This document shows positions 24,381-33,177 of a DNA stretch of 39,429 nucleotides, piece after piece; position 1 is the first letter of the stretch; each line of letters starts with the position of its first letter. The stretch comes from Phycisphaerae bacterium (lineage in GTDB: Bacteria; Planctomycetota; Phycisphaerae; Phycisphaerales; UBA1924), in the NCBI GenBank assembly GCA_016873295.1, contig VGXM01000027.1, forward strand, positions 1 through 39,429. The letters run 5' to 3'. The translations under genes were made by a program, and so were the position numbers. A model generated the notes under the pieces. That model searched no databases and had not been told where the DNA came from. It saw only the letters and a list, made by a program, of their open reading frames with translations.

Positions 24381-25487
24381 ATGGCAACCGACATTCGCGC
24401 ACTGCTCGGGAACGAGGCCGACGGCCTGCTGGGGCATGAGTCCAAGACGGTGGGGCGGTCGGCCCTGCACCTGCCCGGGCCCGACTTCATCGACCGGGTG
24501 GCGTCGCAGTCGGACCGCCCGCCGACGGTGCTGCGGAACCTGCAGACCATCCTCAACTCGGGCCGCCTGGGGGGGACGGGGTTCGTCTCGATCCTGCCGG
24601 TGGACCAGGGGGTGGAGCACTCCGGCGGGGCCAGTTTCGCCCCCAACCCGGCGTACTTCGACCCCGAGAACATCGTGAGGCTGGCCCTGGAGGGGGGATG
24701 CAACGCGGTGGCGAGCACGTTCGGCGTGCTCGGGGCCGTCGCGCGCCGGTACGCCCACAAGATCCCGTTCCTGGTGAAGTTCAACCACAACGAGATCATG
24801 AGCTACCCCAACACCTCCGACCAGACGCTCTACGGCACGGTCCGCCAGTGCTTCGAGATGGGGGCGGTGGCGGTGGGGGCGACGATCTACTTCGGGAGCG
24901 AGGAGAGCCGCCGCCAGATCATCGAGGTCTCCGAGATGTTCGCCGAGGCCCACGCCCTGGGCATGGCCTGCGTGCTGTGGTGCTACACCCGCAACAACGC
25001 CTTCAAGGTGAAGGGGGCCGACGGCAAGAGCACGGACTACCACGCCTCGGCGGACCTGACCGGGCAGGCCAACCACCTGGGCGCGACGATCCAGGCCGAC
25101 ATCATCAAGCAGAAGATGCCCACGAACAACGGCGGGTACGCCGCCCTCAACATGGGGGGCTCGTCCTACGGCAAGTGGGACAAGCGGGTGTACACGAGCC
25201 TGTGCGGCTCGGACGAGACGGGCAAGGGGGGGCACCCGATCGACCTGTGCCGCTACCAGGTGGTGAACAACTACATGGGGCGGGTGCCGCTGATCAACTC
25301 GGGGGGCGAGAGCCACGGGGCGGGGGACCTGGCCGAGGCCGTGCGCACGGCGGTGATCAACAAGCGGGCCGGGGGCATGGGGCTGATCTCGGGGCGCAAG
25401 GCCTTCCAGAAGCCCATGAAGGACGGCGTGGCGCTGCTGCACGCGATCCAGGACGTGTACCTGGACAAGGGCGTGACGGTGGCGTGA
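24381..25487 (+). CDS. fbaB: class I fructose-bisphosphate aldolase (FbaB/DhnA type)
   Basis: 368 residues, ATG preceded by GGGAGGA. It cleaves fructose-1,6-bisphosphate to DHAP and glyceraldehyde-3-P through a Schiff base, in glycolysis/gluconeogenesis. Recognisable segments: [35 protein letters not shown] with the barrel lysine, [57 protein letters not shown] (the Schiff-base lysine is in this region), and [18 protein letters not shown] for phosphate binding. This is the bacterial/archaeal class I family, distinct from metal-dependent Fba. A -10-like TAAAGT at 24308-24313 would give a leader of about 65 nt. Confidence 0.93.
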   Translation: MATDIRALLGNEADGLLGHESKTVGRSALHLPGPDFIDRVASQSDRPPTVLRNLQTILNSGRLGGTGFVSILPVDQGVEHSGGASFAPNPAYFDPENIVRLALEGGCNAVASTFGVLGAVARRYAHKIPFLVKFNHNEIMSYPNTSDQTLYGTVRQCFEMGAVAVGATIYFGSEESRRQIIEVSEMFAEAHALGMACVLWCYTRNNAFKVKGADGKSTDYHASADLTGQANHLGATIQADIIKQKMPTNNGGYAALNMGGSSYGKWDKRVYTSLCGSDETGKGGHPIDLCRYQVVNNYMGRVPLINSGGESHGAGDLAEAVRTAVINKRAGGMGLISGRKAFQKPMKDGVALLHAIQDVYLDKGVTVA

Positions 25488-25843
25488 GGCCGGCGACGCT
25501 TCGCCAGGCCCGAGCGACAGACCCCGGCCGGGCTGGGCGACAGGCCCTCGGGAGGGCGCGGGCGGTTGGCGACCGTCGCCGTTGTCGGGCGCGGGGGCCG
25601 TGGGCGCGATGGCCGCGACGGTCGCGGCTGTAACCGTGTGATTGACAACAACTTATGCCTGATCGGCGTCGATCGCCGGGGGTCTTGACAACCTCGTCGG
25701 CGTGCGCGCGTTCCCGAAGAACCGGTGGAATTGCGCGCCTTCCGGACTGCAACCGAACCCACCGACCGTATGTACCAGTGTGCGGGGACCCGTGGGCGGC
25801 ACCCCTTGCGGTTGGCGGTACGACCGATGCTTGAGGGGTTCAC
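25488..25843 (+). other. 356-bp intergenic region before the PAS-LuxR gene
   Basis: No gene is visible. The 9-base motif TTGACAAC occurs twice in direct orientation (25642 and 25685, 43 bp apart) and could be a regulator site or two -35 elements, but no convincing -10 box lies 16-18 nt after either. Local A+T content is higher than in neighbours. Confidence 0.4.
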
Positions 25844-26590
25844 ATGGATCACCGGGCTGGGGGGGATGCACCTCCGTGGGATGTTGCGGATCTTGAGACG
25901 GTGTGGCGGGCCTTGACCGTGGACTCGGGGTCGGTGGTGATGGTGATCACCGATGAGCTGCGGGTGTGCTTCGCCAATGCCGCGGCGGCGGCGCTCATCG
26001 GCCGAGCCCCCGAGGAGATCGAGGGGACGTCCGTGGTGACGCTGTTCCCGCCTGAGGCGGCGGCGGGATGGGCGCGGGCCGTCGGCGAGGTCCGGCACAC
26101 CGGGCGGGCGCTGGTGCGGTTCGAGTGGATGACGGGGGTTCTCTGCCGGACGACCGTGCGGCCCATGGCGGGGGGCGACGCCGCCCCGGGGGCACTGTGC
26201 GTGTGCCAGCTCAATCCGACCGATCGACCGGCGGAGGGCGTGGCCAGGAGGCCGGGCCGGGGCGAGTCGGCGGACTGGCCCGAGCCCCTCGGCAGGCTGA
26301 CGGCCCGCGAGATCGACGTGCTGGCCATGATCGGCGCCGGCATGCGCAACTACGAGATCGCCGCTCGCCTCGACCGCAGCCCGCGAACGGTCGACGGGCA
26401 TTGCGGGGCGATCCTGCGGAAGCTGGGCGCCCGGTCGAGGACGCAACTGGCGGCGGCGGCGATCCGGGCCGGGCTGGTGAGCCCGATGGGCGAGGTCATG
26501 ATCACCCGGTCCGACGTGGAGGGCCCGGCGCCAGCGCCGGAGACCAACGCGCGGGCCGCCGGATCCTGCGAACCTGAGGCGGCCGGTTAG
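25844..26590 (+). CDS. PAS-LuxR transcriptional regulator
   Basis: 248 residues, ATG with GAGGGG upstream. Residues about 22-120 form a PAS sensor-like domain (VVMVITDELRVCFANAAAAA, EEIEGTSVVTLFPPEAAAGW). Residues about 150-215 are a LuxR-type helix-turn-helix: GRLTAREIDVLAMIGAGMRN, YEIAARLDRSPRTVDGHCGA, ILRKLGARSRTQLAAAAIRA. There is no receiver domain, so control would come from PAS ligand, redox or protein contact rather than phosphorylation. The last 30 residues are a disordered acidic tail. It is a single gene, with no cognate kinase beside it. Confidence 0.88.
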   Translation: MDHRAGGDAPPWDVADLETVWRALTVDSGSVVMVITDELRVCFANAAAAALIGRAPEEIEGTSVVTLFPPEAAAGWARAVGEVRHTGRALVRFEWMTGVLCRTTVRPMAGGDAAPGALCVCQLNPTDRPAEGVARRPGRGESADWPEPLGRLTAREIDVLAMIGAGMRNYEIAARLDRSPRTVDGHCGAILRKLGARSRTQLAAAAIRAGLVSPMGEVMITRSDVEGPAPAPETNARAAGSCEPEAAG

Positions 26591-26620
26591 CGGGCCCCGG
26601 GAGCCCGAGCGCCTGCCCTG

Positions 26621-26626
26621 TACGAT
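26621..26626 (+). promoter_or_regulatory. -10-like TACGAT box 6 nt before gmhB-like gene
   Basis: TACGAT ends 6 nt before the ATG at 26633; no Shine-Dalgarno lies between. It is the same hexamer as before thrC. Confidence 0.4.
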
Positions 26627-26632
26627 CCGGGC

Positions 26633-27199
26633 ATGAGGCCCGGGGTCTTCCTCGACCGCGACGACACGCTGATCCGCTGCCGCGAGCTGCCCGCGCCCGC
26701 GGCGCCGGCCAGGCCCGGCGACCTGGTCGATCCGGCGCTGGTCGAGCTCCTGCCCGGCGTGGGGGAGGCGTGCGCCGCGCTGAAGCGCGCGGGATTCACG
26801 CTGGTGGTGGTCTCCAACCAGGGCGTTGTGGCGCGGGGCGGGCTGGGGTTGGCGGGCGTCGAGACGATCCACGACCGCGTGCGCTCGCTCGTGGGGGCCC
26901 GCACGATCGATGCCTTCTACTACTGCCCGTACCACCCGGAGGCCCCGCCTGGGCGGTTCTCGCGGGAGCATCCCTGGCGGAAACCCGCGGGCGGGATGGT
27001 CTGGGCGGCGGCCCGCGAACTGGGGATCGACCCGGCGTCTTCGTGGCTGGTGGGCGATGGCGAGCGCGACGCCGAGGCGGGCGTGGCGGGCGGGATCGCC
27101 CGCGAGCGGTGCCTGCGCGTCGGACCGGGCGCGGACCTCCCCGACCTTGCGGCGGCGCTGGGCCGCATCCTCGCGCCGCGTCAGCAGCCGGCGTTGTAG
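26633..27199 (+). CDS. gmhB: HAD phosphatase, GmhB-like (heptose-bisphosphate phosphatase family)
   Basis: 188 residues, the family length. It probably dephosphorylates heptose-1,7-bisphosphate (LPS core or heptose nucleotide synthesis) or histidinol-phosphate. HAD motif I is FLDRDDTL (Asp8 nucleophile, Asp10; the usual DGT Gly is Asp). Motif II is VVVSNQG; motif III is the RKP lysine near 120; motif IV is VGDGERDAEAG. The zinc loop is half-kept: CPYHPEAPPGRF followed by HPWRKP, so the first Cys-x-His remains and the usual second Cys pair is missing. The 3' end overlaps the convergent subtilase gene by 19 bp. Confidence 0.82.
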   Translation: MRPGVFLDRDDTLIRCRELPAPAAPARPGDLVDPALVELLPGVGEACAALKRAGFTLVVVSNQGVVARGGLGLAGVETIHDRVRSLVGARTIDAFYYCPYHPEAPPGRFSREHPWRKPAGGMVWAAARELGIDPASSWLVGDGERDAEAGVAGGIARERCLRVGPGADLPDLAAALGRILAPRQQPAL

Positions 27200-28740
27200 A
27201 GGTTCAGGTAGCCCAGCAGGTCGTTGAAGTCGACGGTGCCGTCGCGGTTGACGTCGGCCTGCCGATTCCCGGCGTTGTAGGAGTTGAGGAACGTCAGGAG
27301 GTCGTTGAAATCGACCGTGCCGTCGGCGTTGAAGTCGGCGTCGCAGACCGCCTGGAGCGCCGCCCCGGCGTCGGCGATCCCGTAGCCGCGGACGAACAGC
27401 GGGTCCGGCTGCCCGGCGGCGACGAAGTCCGACGCGGTGATGAGCACCGCGCGGCGCATCTGGGCGACCGTCCACGTGGGGCGGGCGTCGGCCAGGCACG
27501 CGACCACGCCCGCGATCAGCGGCGTCGACAGGCTGGTCCCCGAGGCGGTGGCGTACGCCGACGGGTTGTCCGGGTGGATGGTCGCGGTCGACACCCCGCG
27601 GGCCAGGACCTCGGGCTTGATCCGCCCGTCGGCGGTGGGACCGTCGGACGAGAACCCGGCGATGGCGCCGGAGGAGGTCGCGGCCCCGACGCAGAGAACC
27701 TCGAAGGCGTCGGCGGGGGCGATGAGATGGCTGGAGGTTGGATCAGCGTCGTGCCCGCTGTTGCCGGCGGCGGTGCAGCAGACGACGCCGTTCGCCGTCG
27801 CGATGTTCACCCCGATCGTTGTGACGGCGGTGACTCCGTTGAGGTTGGCCTGCGTGTACCAGTCGATGTAGCCGAGCGAGCTGGTGACGACGTCGGCGCC
27901 GTGGGCCTCGGCGAACTCGAGCCCGGCGACGTAGTAGTCCTCCTCGGCGGGGTACTCGTCGGCGATGTCCTCGGTCTTGCAGAGCACGAAGCGGGCGTCG
28001 GGGCAGACGCCGACGAGCGTGCCCGGGAGGTTGGCGGCCAGCGCCCCGAGGATCAGCGTGCCGTGCCGGTGCTGCCCCGGAGGGTCGCCCGGCTCCGGGC
28101 CCACGTTGGGGTCGTTGTTGATGAAGTCCCAGGCGGCGACGACGCGGAGCGCGCGCCCGGGCTGGTTGAACGCCTCGTGGTCGGTGAGGTACCCGGTGTC
28201 GAGGATGCCGACGATGACGGAGGCACCCGTGAACCCGGCGGCATGGACGCGGTCGAGGCGGATCTGGGTGACCTGCTCGGTGGCGTAGCCGTAGTCGGTC
28301 TCCGGGGAGGAGGCCACGATCGGGCGGATCGTCTCGAGCGCCTCGGCGGCGTGGCTGCGGCGCCCGCGGCGGACGGGCTCCACGCGCTCGACATGGGGCA
28401 GGGCCTCGATCGCGCGGCATTGCGCCGCGTCGGCGTTGACCGAGAGCGCGTTGAGCCATCGGCTGGCGGCCCGGCGCGAGGCGCCGGTGCTCAGCACGGC
28501 GCGTTCGTAGGCGTCGCAGAGGGGCAGGTCGCGGGCATCGAAGAGCCCCGGTTCGGTGCGGCGGAGGGTCCGGCGCCGGAGTTGATCGGCATTCGCGCTC
28601 TCGGCGAGCCGGGCGACCGCCTGACGCTCGGCCGGCGCGTCGAGCCCCTTGTCCGAGAAGTAGACCCACACGGGCTCGGGGTGGTCGGGTTGGGACGTGG
28701 CCAGCACCGTGGCCAGGGCGGCGGCGAGTGGATGGAGCAT
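27181..28740 (-). CDS. subtilisin-like serine protease (S8) with GC-type dockerin
   Basis: 519 residues. The start at 28740 was chosen for its short signal peptide (MLHPLAAALATVLA) and a promoter 35 nt upstream. The catalytic triad is Asp181 (VGILDTGY), His226 (QHRHGTLI) and Ser403 (SGTSLSTP), with oxyanion Asn327 (AAGNSGHD). Residues about 20-125 are an inhibitor-like propeptide. From about residue 467 comes a dockerin with DFNADGTVDFNDL and DVNRDGTVDFNDL, ending NAGC-stop. It is an exported protease probably anchored or complexed through that tail. It is the last of three consecutive dockerin genes on this strand. Confidence 0.93.
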   Translation of the reverse strand: MLHPLAAALATVLATSQPDHPEPVWVYFSDKGLDAPAERQAVARLAESANADQLRRRTLRRTEPGLFDARDLPLCDAYERAVLSTGASRRAASRWLNALSVNADAAQCRAIEALPHVERVEPVRRGRRSHAAEALETIRPIVASSPETDYGYATEQVTQIRLDRVHAAGFTGASVIVGILDTGYLTDHEAFNQPGRALRVVAAWDFINNDPNVGPEPGDPPGQHRHGTLILGALAANLPGTLVGVCPDARFVLCKTEDIADEYPAEEDYYVAGLEFAEAHGADVVTSSLGYIDWYTQANLNGVTAVTTIGVNIATANGVVCCTAAGNSGHDADPTSSHLIAPADAFEVLCVGAATSSGAIAGFSSDGPTADGRIKPEVLARGVSTATIHPDNPSAYATASGTSLSTPLIAGVVACLADARPTWTVAQMRRAVLITASDFVAAGQPDPLFVRGYGIADAGAALQAVCDADFNADGTVDFNDLLTFLNSYNAGNRQADVNRDGTVDFNDLLGYLNLYNAGC

Positions 28741-28774
28741 GGGGCTCTCGGCGGGGGGCCTCGGAATCGCCCCC

Positions 28775-28803
28775 AGTCTACCGCCCCGAGGCGCCGCTTC
28801 CAA
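28775..28803 (-). promoter_or_regulatory. sigma70-type promoter for the subtilase gene
   Basis: On the minus strand: TTGGAA, a 17-nt spacer, then TAGACT, ending 34 nt before the ATG at 28740. It lies between the upstream protease stop and this gene, so the subtilase can be expressed independently. Confidence 0.6.
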
Positions 28804-28827
28804 TCCCGATCGCGGGACGAACGCCGC

Positions 28828-30534
28828 TCAGCAGGGGGCGTTGTAGGAATTGAGGTAGACCAGCAGGTCGTTGAAATCGACCACGCCGTCGGCGTTGAGG
28901 TCGGCCTGCGGTGAACCGGCGTTGAAGTCGTTGAGGTACGAGAGCAGGTCGTTGAAGTCGGTGACGCCGTCGAGGTTCCAATCGGCGGCACAACGGACGG
29001 TGAGCGCGGCGGTGTCGGTGGTGGCCGAGCCGCAGGAGTTGGTGGCGACCATGTCGTAGGCGCCCGAGTCGGCGACTGTGAGGTTCTGGATCTGCAGGGT
29101 TGTCGACATGGCGCCGCTGATCCGTCCGCCGTTGGTCAGGGCGACTGTGTTTCGGCGCCACTGGAGCGTGTTGCCGGAGCCCGAGGCGGCGGCGTTGAAG
29201 GTGGCGGACTGCCCGGCGCGGCGGACAAGGGAGATAGGGTGGGCGGCGATCACGGGCGGGTCGACGCGGGCGACGCAGGAGGCGGACAGCCCGTCGAGGT
29301 AGGGGAGGATGCGCTCGTCGATGATGCGCTGGTGGAGGTTGAGGGCGATGTTGCGGATGCCCCCCGAGCACGTGTGGCAATAGGACATGATGGTGCCGAG
29401 GGTGGCGGCGTTGGCGCAGTTGCCGCTGCCGCAGCCGTCGATCTGCGGCGTCATGCTGTGGGTGTGCGGGGCGTTGAAGTTGTGCCCGATCTCGTGGGAC
29501 ACGACGACCAGGTCCCAGTTGTTGCTGTGGTTGTGGACGAGGGGGTAGGGGAAGGAGCCGTTGATGTGCCCGGAGCAGCCGTAGGCGTAGCTGCCGCAGA
29601 AGGAGCCGACCCAGGCCACGCCGCCCGACCCCGAGCGGATGCCCGTGATGAAGTGGGCGATGGTGCGGCTGACGGAGCCCATCTGGGCGTTCCAGTGCGC
29701 GCGGAACTCGGTGAGGCGATTGTCGACGGTCGTCGAGGTGTAGGGGTCCGTGTTCTCGTTCCACGTGCGCAGGTAGGGGATGGTGAAGACCGTGTTCACC
29801 TCGCGCTGGTAGATCTCGCTGATCGCGCCCATGAGCGTCGTGACGTAGTTCTGCACCGCGGTCGTCGAGCCCATGTGCTGCCGAAGCTCGTAGTCCGTCT
29901 CGATCGCCACGCGGACGGTGCGGCAGGGGAGCGTCTCGGGGGCGTCGCCGGACGAGGCCTCGGCGTGGGCGTGCTCGTGCGGCACCGAAAACGCCCCGCC
30001 GCAGGCGGGGATGGAGACGTTCAGAATCGCGTCGGGCAAGCGGTCGGCCTCGTAGATGGCGATGGGGAGCGTGGGGTCGTCGAGGGCGGGGGGCGGGCTG
30101 GCGACCAGCCACGTGCGCCCGGCGTCCAGGATGAAGCCGTTCACGCCGGTGGAGGCGAGGCCTAGGAAGACGCGCGAGTCGGGGCGGTGGGCGAGCCGCC
30201 CCCGGAGCAGGACGGTGTCCGGCTCCGGCGCGGCCCGATCGCCCTCCGCGAACACCGCGCCCGGCTCGAAGACCGTGAACCGCTCAAGGTCGAGGTCCGC
30301 GGCGCCGTCCGGTAACGGCACGTGGCGCAGCGTCACGTGCTGCCCGGGCCGGAGCCCCTTGAGGCGATCGAGGGCCGCGGGCTCCAGGCGTGCGGCCGTG
30401 ACCAGCCCGGGCAGCCCGCCGGCGGCCTCGACGAGGGAGCGGTCGATCGTGACCTGGGCGGAGGCGGCGCCGGCGAGGACGGCCATGGGGGCCAATCGAG
30501 TCCAGACCGACCGCGCGGAGAGGCGGTTGCTCAT
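28828..30534 (-). CDS. M12/reprolysin-like zinc metalloprotease with Ig-like domain and GC-type dockerin
   Basis: 568 residues. The signal peptide is MSNRLSARSVWTRLAPMAVL with AGAASAQ; an upstream ATG at 30585 is possible. Residues about 30-160 form a propeptide-like region. The metalloprotease domain has the zinc site H347-EIGH351-NFNAPH357 and the Met-turn segment GTIMSYCHTC, typical of the metzincin M12 group, with several Cys likely in disulfides. An immunoglobulin-like domain follows (about 420-510: HPISLVRRAGQSATFNA ... ADSGAYDMVATNSCG). The dockerin (DWNLDGVTDFNDL, DLNADGVVDFNDL) ends NAPC-stop. It is exported, with the same dockerin tail as both neighbours; it follows the CotH gene by 77 nt. 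Confidence 0.92.
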   Translation of the reverse strand: MSNRLSARSVWTRLAPMAVLAGAASAQVTIDRSLVEAAGGLPGLVTAARLEPAALDRLKGLRPGQHVTLRHVPLPDGAADLDLERFTVFEPGAVFAEGDRAAPEPDTVLLRGRLAHRPDSRVFLGLASTGVNGFILDAGRTWLVASPPPALDDPTLPIAIYEADRLPDAILNVSIPACGGAFSVPHEHAHAEASSGDAPETLPCRTVRVAIETDYELRQHMGSTTAVQNYVTTLMGAISEIYQREVNTVFTIPYLRTWNENTDPYTSTTVDNRLTEFRAHWNAQMGSVSRTIAHFITGIRSGSGGVAWVGSFCGSYAYGCSGHINGSFPYPLVHNHSNNWDLVVVSHEIGHNFNAPHTHSMTPQIDGCGSGNCANAATLGTIMSYCHTCSGGIRNIALNLHQRIIDERILPYLDGLSASCVARVDPPVIAAHPISLVRRAGQSATFNAAASGSGNTLQWRRNTVALTNGGRISGAMSTTLQIQNLTVADSGAYDMVATNSCGSATTDTAALTVRCAADWNLDGVTDFNDLLSYLNDFNAGSPQADLNADGVVDFNDLLVYLNSYNAPC

Positions 30535-30611
30535 GCCGTCCGGTTCGCTCGCCGGGCTGGGCCGGTTGCGGGTCTCCGGGCGCATTGCGTTGCGCCCGAG
30601 ATTCTCCCCGA

Positions 30612-32861
30612 TCAGCAGGGTGTGTTGTAGTCGTTCAGGAAGGCGAGGAAGTCGTTGAAGTCCACCACGCCGTCGCGGTTGACGTCGGCGCGCGGGTCGC
30701 CCGCGTTGTAGTCGTTGAGGAAGGCGAGGAGGTCGTTGAAGTCGACGACGCCGTCGGCGTTCCAGTCGGCGGGGCAGCAGGAGCGCATGAAGTAGAAGCC
30801 CGGGGTGCCGGTGTCGCCGAAGGCGGTGTAGGAGCCGAACTCGTCGCCCGAGACGGAGAGGCGCCACTGGTCGAGGGCGTTGAGGCCCAGGTGGTCGGAG
30901 CAGGTCTGGGCGGAGGCGTTGAGGGTTCGGACGGTGCCGGGGTAGGTCTGGTCGCCGTAGTAGATGCGGTCGACGGGCTGCCCGAGGTGGTTGAAGAGGT
31001 GGACCTGGTCGTTCCGTCCCAGTCCGTTGCCGGAGGCGGAACCGAGCTGCCCGAGGATCTTGACCTGCGGGGGGATTCCCCACCCGGCGCGGAAGACGGA
31101 GGCGGTGTTCTCGGTGACGATGACGGACTCGCCGGGCTGGACCACGCCGAAGGCGCTGAGGTCGAAGGCGCCGGGCGTGGCGTGGTCGTCGTCCATGCTC
31201 CAGCCGGTCATGTCGATGGGCACGGCGGACATGTTGGTGAACTCGACGAACTCGCCGTTGATGCCGGCATACATCCACTCGGTGATGCGCATGCCGGGCT
31301 GCCCGCTCACGCCGTACTCGATGAACTGGGGCCCGCGTTCGGCGAGGCGCGGGGAGAAGGTCAAGGAGGCGTAGGCGTTGGCGGCGGTGGCGGCGACGTA
31401 GTAGGCGACGCGCTGCCCGGGCGTGCCGGTGAGGGGGATGGTCGCGGTGTAGGTGGGCCCGGCGCCGCTCATGAGCACGCGCTGAAAGACCCCCGCGGGC
31501 CCGGGGCGGTAGAAGAGCTCGACGCGCGAGACGGCGCTGCCGGCGGGAGTGACGTTGGCGCTGATGACGACCTGATTGCCGGGAATGGGCGTCGCGGTCG
31601 AGGGCGTGACCGAGACGATCGTGGGCCCGTTCGCGACGAGCTCGGCGTTGCCGTTGAGGAAGGCGACCCGCTGGTCGACGAACTGCTGCAGGCCCACGAT
31701 GTTGCCGCCGGCGATGCCCGTGTAGGGCATGTTGACGGTGCTGGTGAAGTTGGCCTGGAAGAGGGCGTAGGAGTAGAGCTTCTTGGGGTCGGCCTGGACG
31801 GCGGCGTCGATGAGGTTCCGGTGGGCGGTGAAGATGGGCCCGAAGTAGGCCCAGTTGACGTCCGTCCTGGCCGTCCGGTAGTGGGCCATGTAGCGCTGAC
31901 GCAGCTCGGCCACCGCGAGCATGCGGCTCAGCACCGGCTTGCTCGTCGACGTGAAGTTCCGCGTGATCGACCACGCCGACTGCGTGAACGTCTCGTTGGC
32001 GTCGCGCTGGAGCAGGTGCGTGCGCCCGTCGAGCGGGTCGCGGTAGGTCATGAAGTCCGCGCCCTTGTTGATGTAGCTGTCGTCGTCGGTCAGGAGGTTC
32101 TCGAGCACCACCGACCAGATCGAGGGGTCGATGGCGAAGAGGGTGTCCATGTTGGGCCAGGTCGCCAGGGGCTCGTTGGTGAGGACGTTGCACACGGCGA
32201 TCAGGGCGCCCCAGGGGTCGGCCAGCCCGCCGGGCTCCTGGATCTCGTAGCCGGTATACCCCGAGGGGAGGGCGCCGTTGTAGCGCAGCCCGGGCCCGTT
32301 GGGGTTGTTGGGGCAACGGATGCGGAGCCCGTCGGCGTTGGTGAAGAAGTCGCGGAGCATCCGCTTGTCGGGCTGCTGGATGTTGCAGTAGACGCCCCAG
32401 TTCTGCCCGTTGAGCGTGACGAGGGCGTGGTTGGCCCTCGGGTTGGGCATGAACCGCGCGACGTAGTTGTTGTACGCGACCTCCCGGCAGAAGGTCGGGT
32501 CGCGGAAGGCGTTGTTCAGGTTGATGGTGTCGTACCCCATCAGTTCCTGGTTGGGGTCCACGTGGTCCACGTAGATCTTGAGCGAGAACTTCTCGGACCC
32601 GCTGGGGAGCGCCGTGTACGACGTGTTCCCGCGGATGCGCACGCCCACGCTCGGGTACGTCACGCCGTCCACCGTCAGGTCGGCCAGGATCGGCGTCTCG
32701 GAGGAGTAGTTCTGGCGGAGCAGGGTCAGCCAGTTGGCGTCGCGGAACTGGATGTGGAAGGTGCGCAGGACGGTGGTGTCGTAGAGGTCCTGGGCCAGCG
32801 CGGGGGCCGCGGGGATGAGCAGGGCAACGAGGGTGGTGACGAAGCGGCGGACCAAGGCCAT
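30612..32861 (-). CDS. CotH-like protein with lamin-tail domain and GC-type dockerin
   Basis: 749 residues, ATG preceded by GGAGACC. The signal peptide is about 1-24 (VALLIPAAPALAQ). Residues about 30-370 match the CotH kinase-like family (VGVRIRGNTSYTALPSGSEK, FSLKIYVDHVDPNQELMGYD, NLNNAFRDPTFCREVAYNNY, and DDSYINKGADFMTYRDP, LLQRDANETF), which in spore coats phosphorylates proteins. Residues about 470-540 form a beta domain; about 560-680 a lamin-tail domain (MRITEWMYAGINGEFVEFTN). The dockerin (DWNADGVVDFNDL, DVNRDGVVDFNDF) ends NTPC-stop. It lies divergent from the VTC gene; CotH with VTC and DUF4956 neighbours is a known association. Confidence 0.9.
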   Translation of the reverse strand: MALVRRFVTTLVALLIPAAPALAQDLYDTTVLRTFHIQFRDANWLTLLRQNYSSETPILADLTVDGVTYPSVGVRIRGNTSYTALPSGSEKFSLKIYVDHVDPNQELMGYDTINLNNAFRDPTFCREVAYNNYVARFMPNPRANHALVTLNGQNWGVYCNIQQPDKRMLRDFFTNADGLRIRCPNNPNGPGLRYNGALPSGYTGYEIQEPGGLADPWGALIAVCNVLTNEPLATWPNMDTLFAIDPSIWSVVLENLLTDDDSYINKGADFMTYRDPLDGRTHLLQRDANETFTQSAWSITRNFTSTSKPVLSRMLAVAELRQRYMAHYRTARTDVNWAYFGPIFTAHRNLIDAAVQADPKKLYSYALFQANFTSTVNMPYTGIAGGNIVGLQQFVDQRVAFLNGNAELVANGPTIVSVTPSTATPIPGNQVVISANVTPAGSAVSRVELFYRPGPAGVFQRVLMSGAGPTYTATIPLTGTPGQRVAYYVAATAANAYASLTFSPRLAERGPQFIEYGVSGQPGMRITEWMYAGINGEFVEFTNMSAVPIDMTGWSMDDDHATPGAFDLSAFGVVQPGESVIVTENTASVFRAGWGIPPQVKILGQLGSASGNGLGRNDQVHLFNHLGQPVDRIYYGDQTYPGTVRTLNASAQTCSDHLGLNALDQWRLSVSGDEFGSYTAFGDTGTPGFYFMRSCCPADWNADGVVDFNDLLAFLNDYNAGDPRADVNRDGVVDFNDFLAFLNDYNTPC

Positions 32862-33177
32862 GACAGGTCTCCGATCGAAGGCCGGCGGCGCCCGGAGGCG
32901 GCCCGGCGGAACCCGCGGACGCGACCAAGACCGACGGGCACCAAGACGCCGATGCCTGTGGTGCAAACAGATGCCGAACTTGATACCCACACCCAACCCG
33001 TTTCCGGGGCGGCCCCAACTCATCCGCCACGAGAGGAAACGCGGTTCCCCGCATGAGCATGCATGGCGCCGGATTCGTGGAGACTCCCGGGGGCCCGGGG
33101 GCGCACAACCACGCCCCCGGCACGGAATAAACTGGGGGGGCGTGCGTTTGGCGCGCATCTCATAGAATGGCGGGGGC
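32862..33177 (+). promoter_or_regulatory. divergent intergenic region between CotH and VTC genes
   Basis: 316 bp without a gene. A TAGAAT -10-like box on the plus strand (33163-33168) ends 9 nt before the GTG chosen for the VTC gene. No clear -35 pair was found for either direction. Confidence 0.4.

Noticed and set aside
28828..33123. Very long minus-strand open frame running through the CotH gene region
   Set aside because: Outside the M12-protease part it is Arg/His/Pro-rich nonsense in the wrong frame over the clear CotH protein; it merely joins upstream of the real start.
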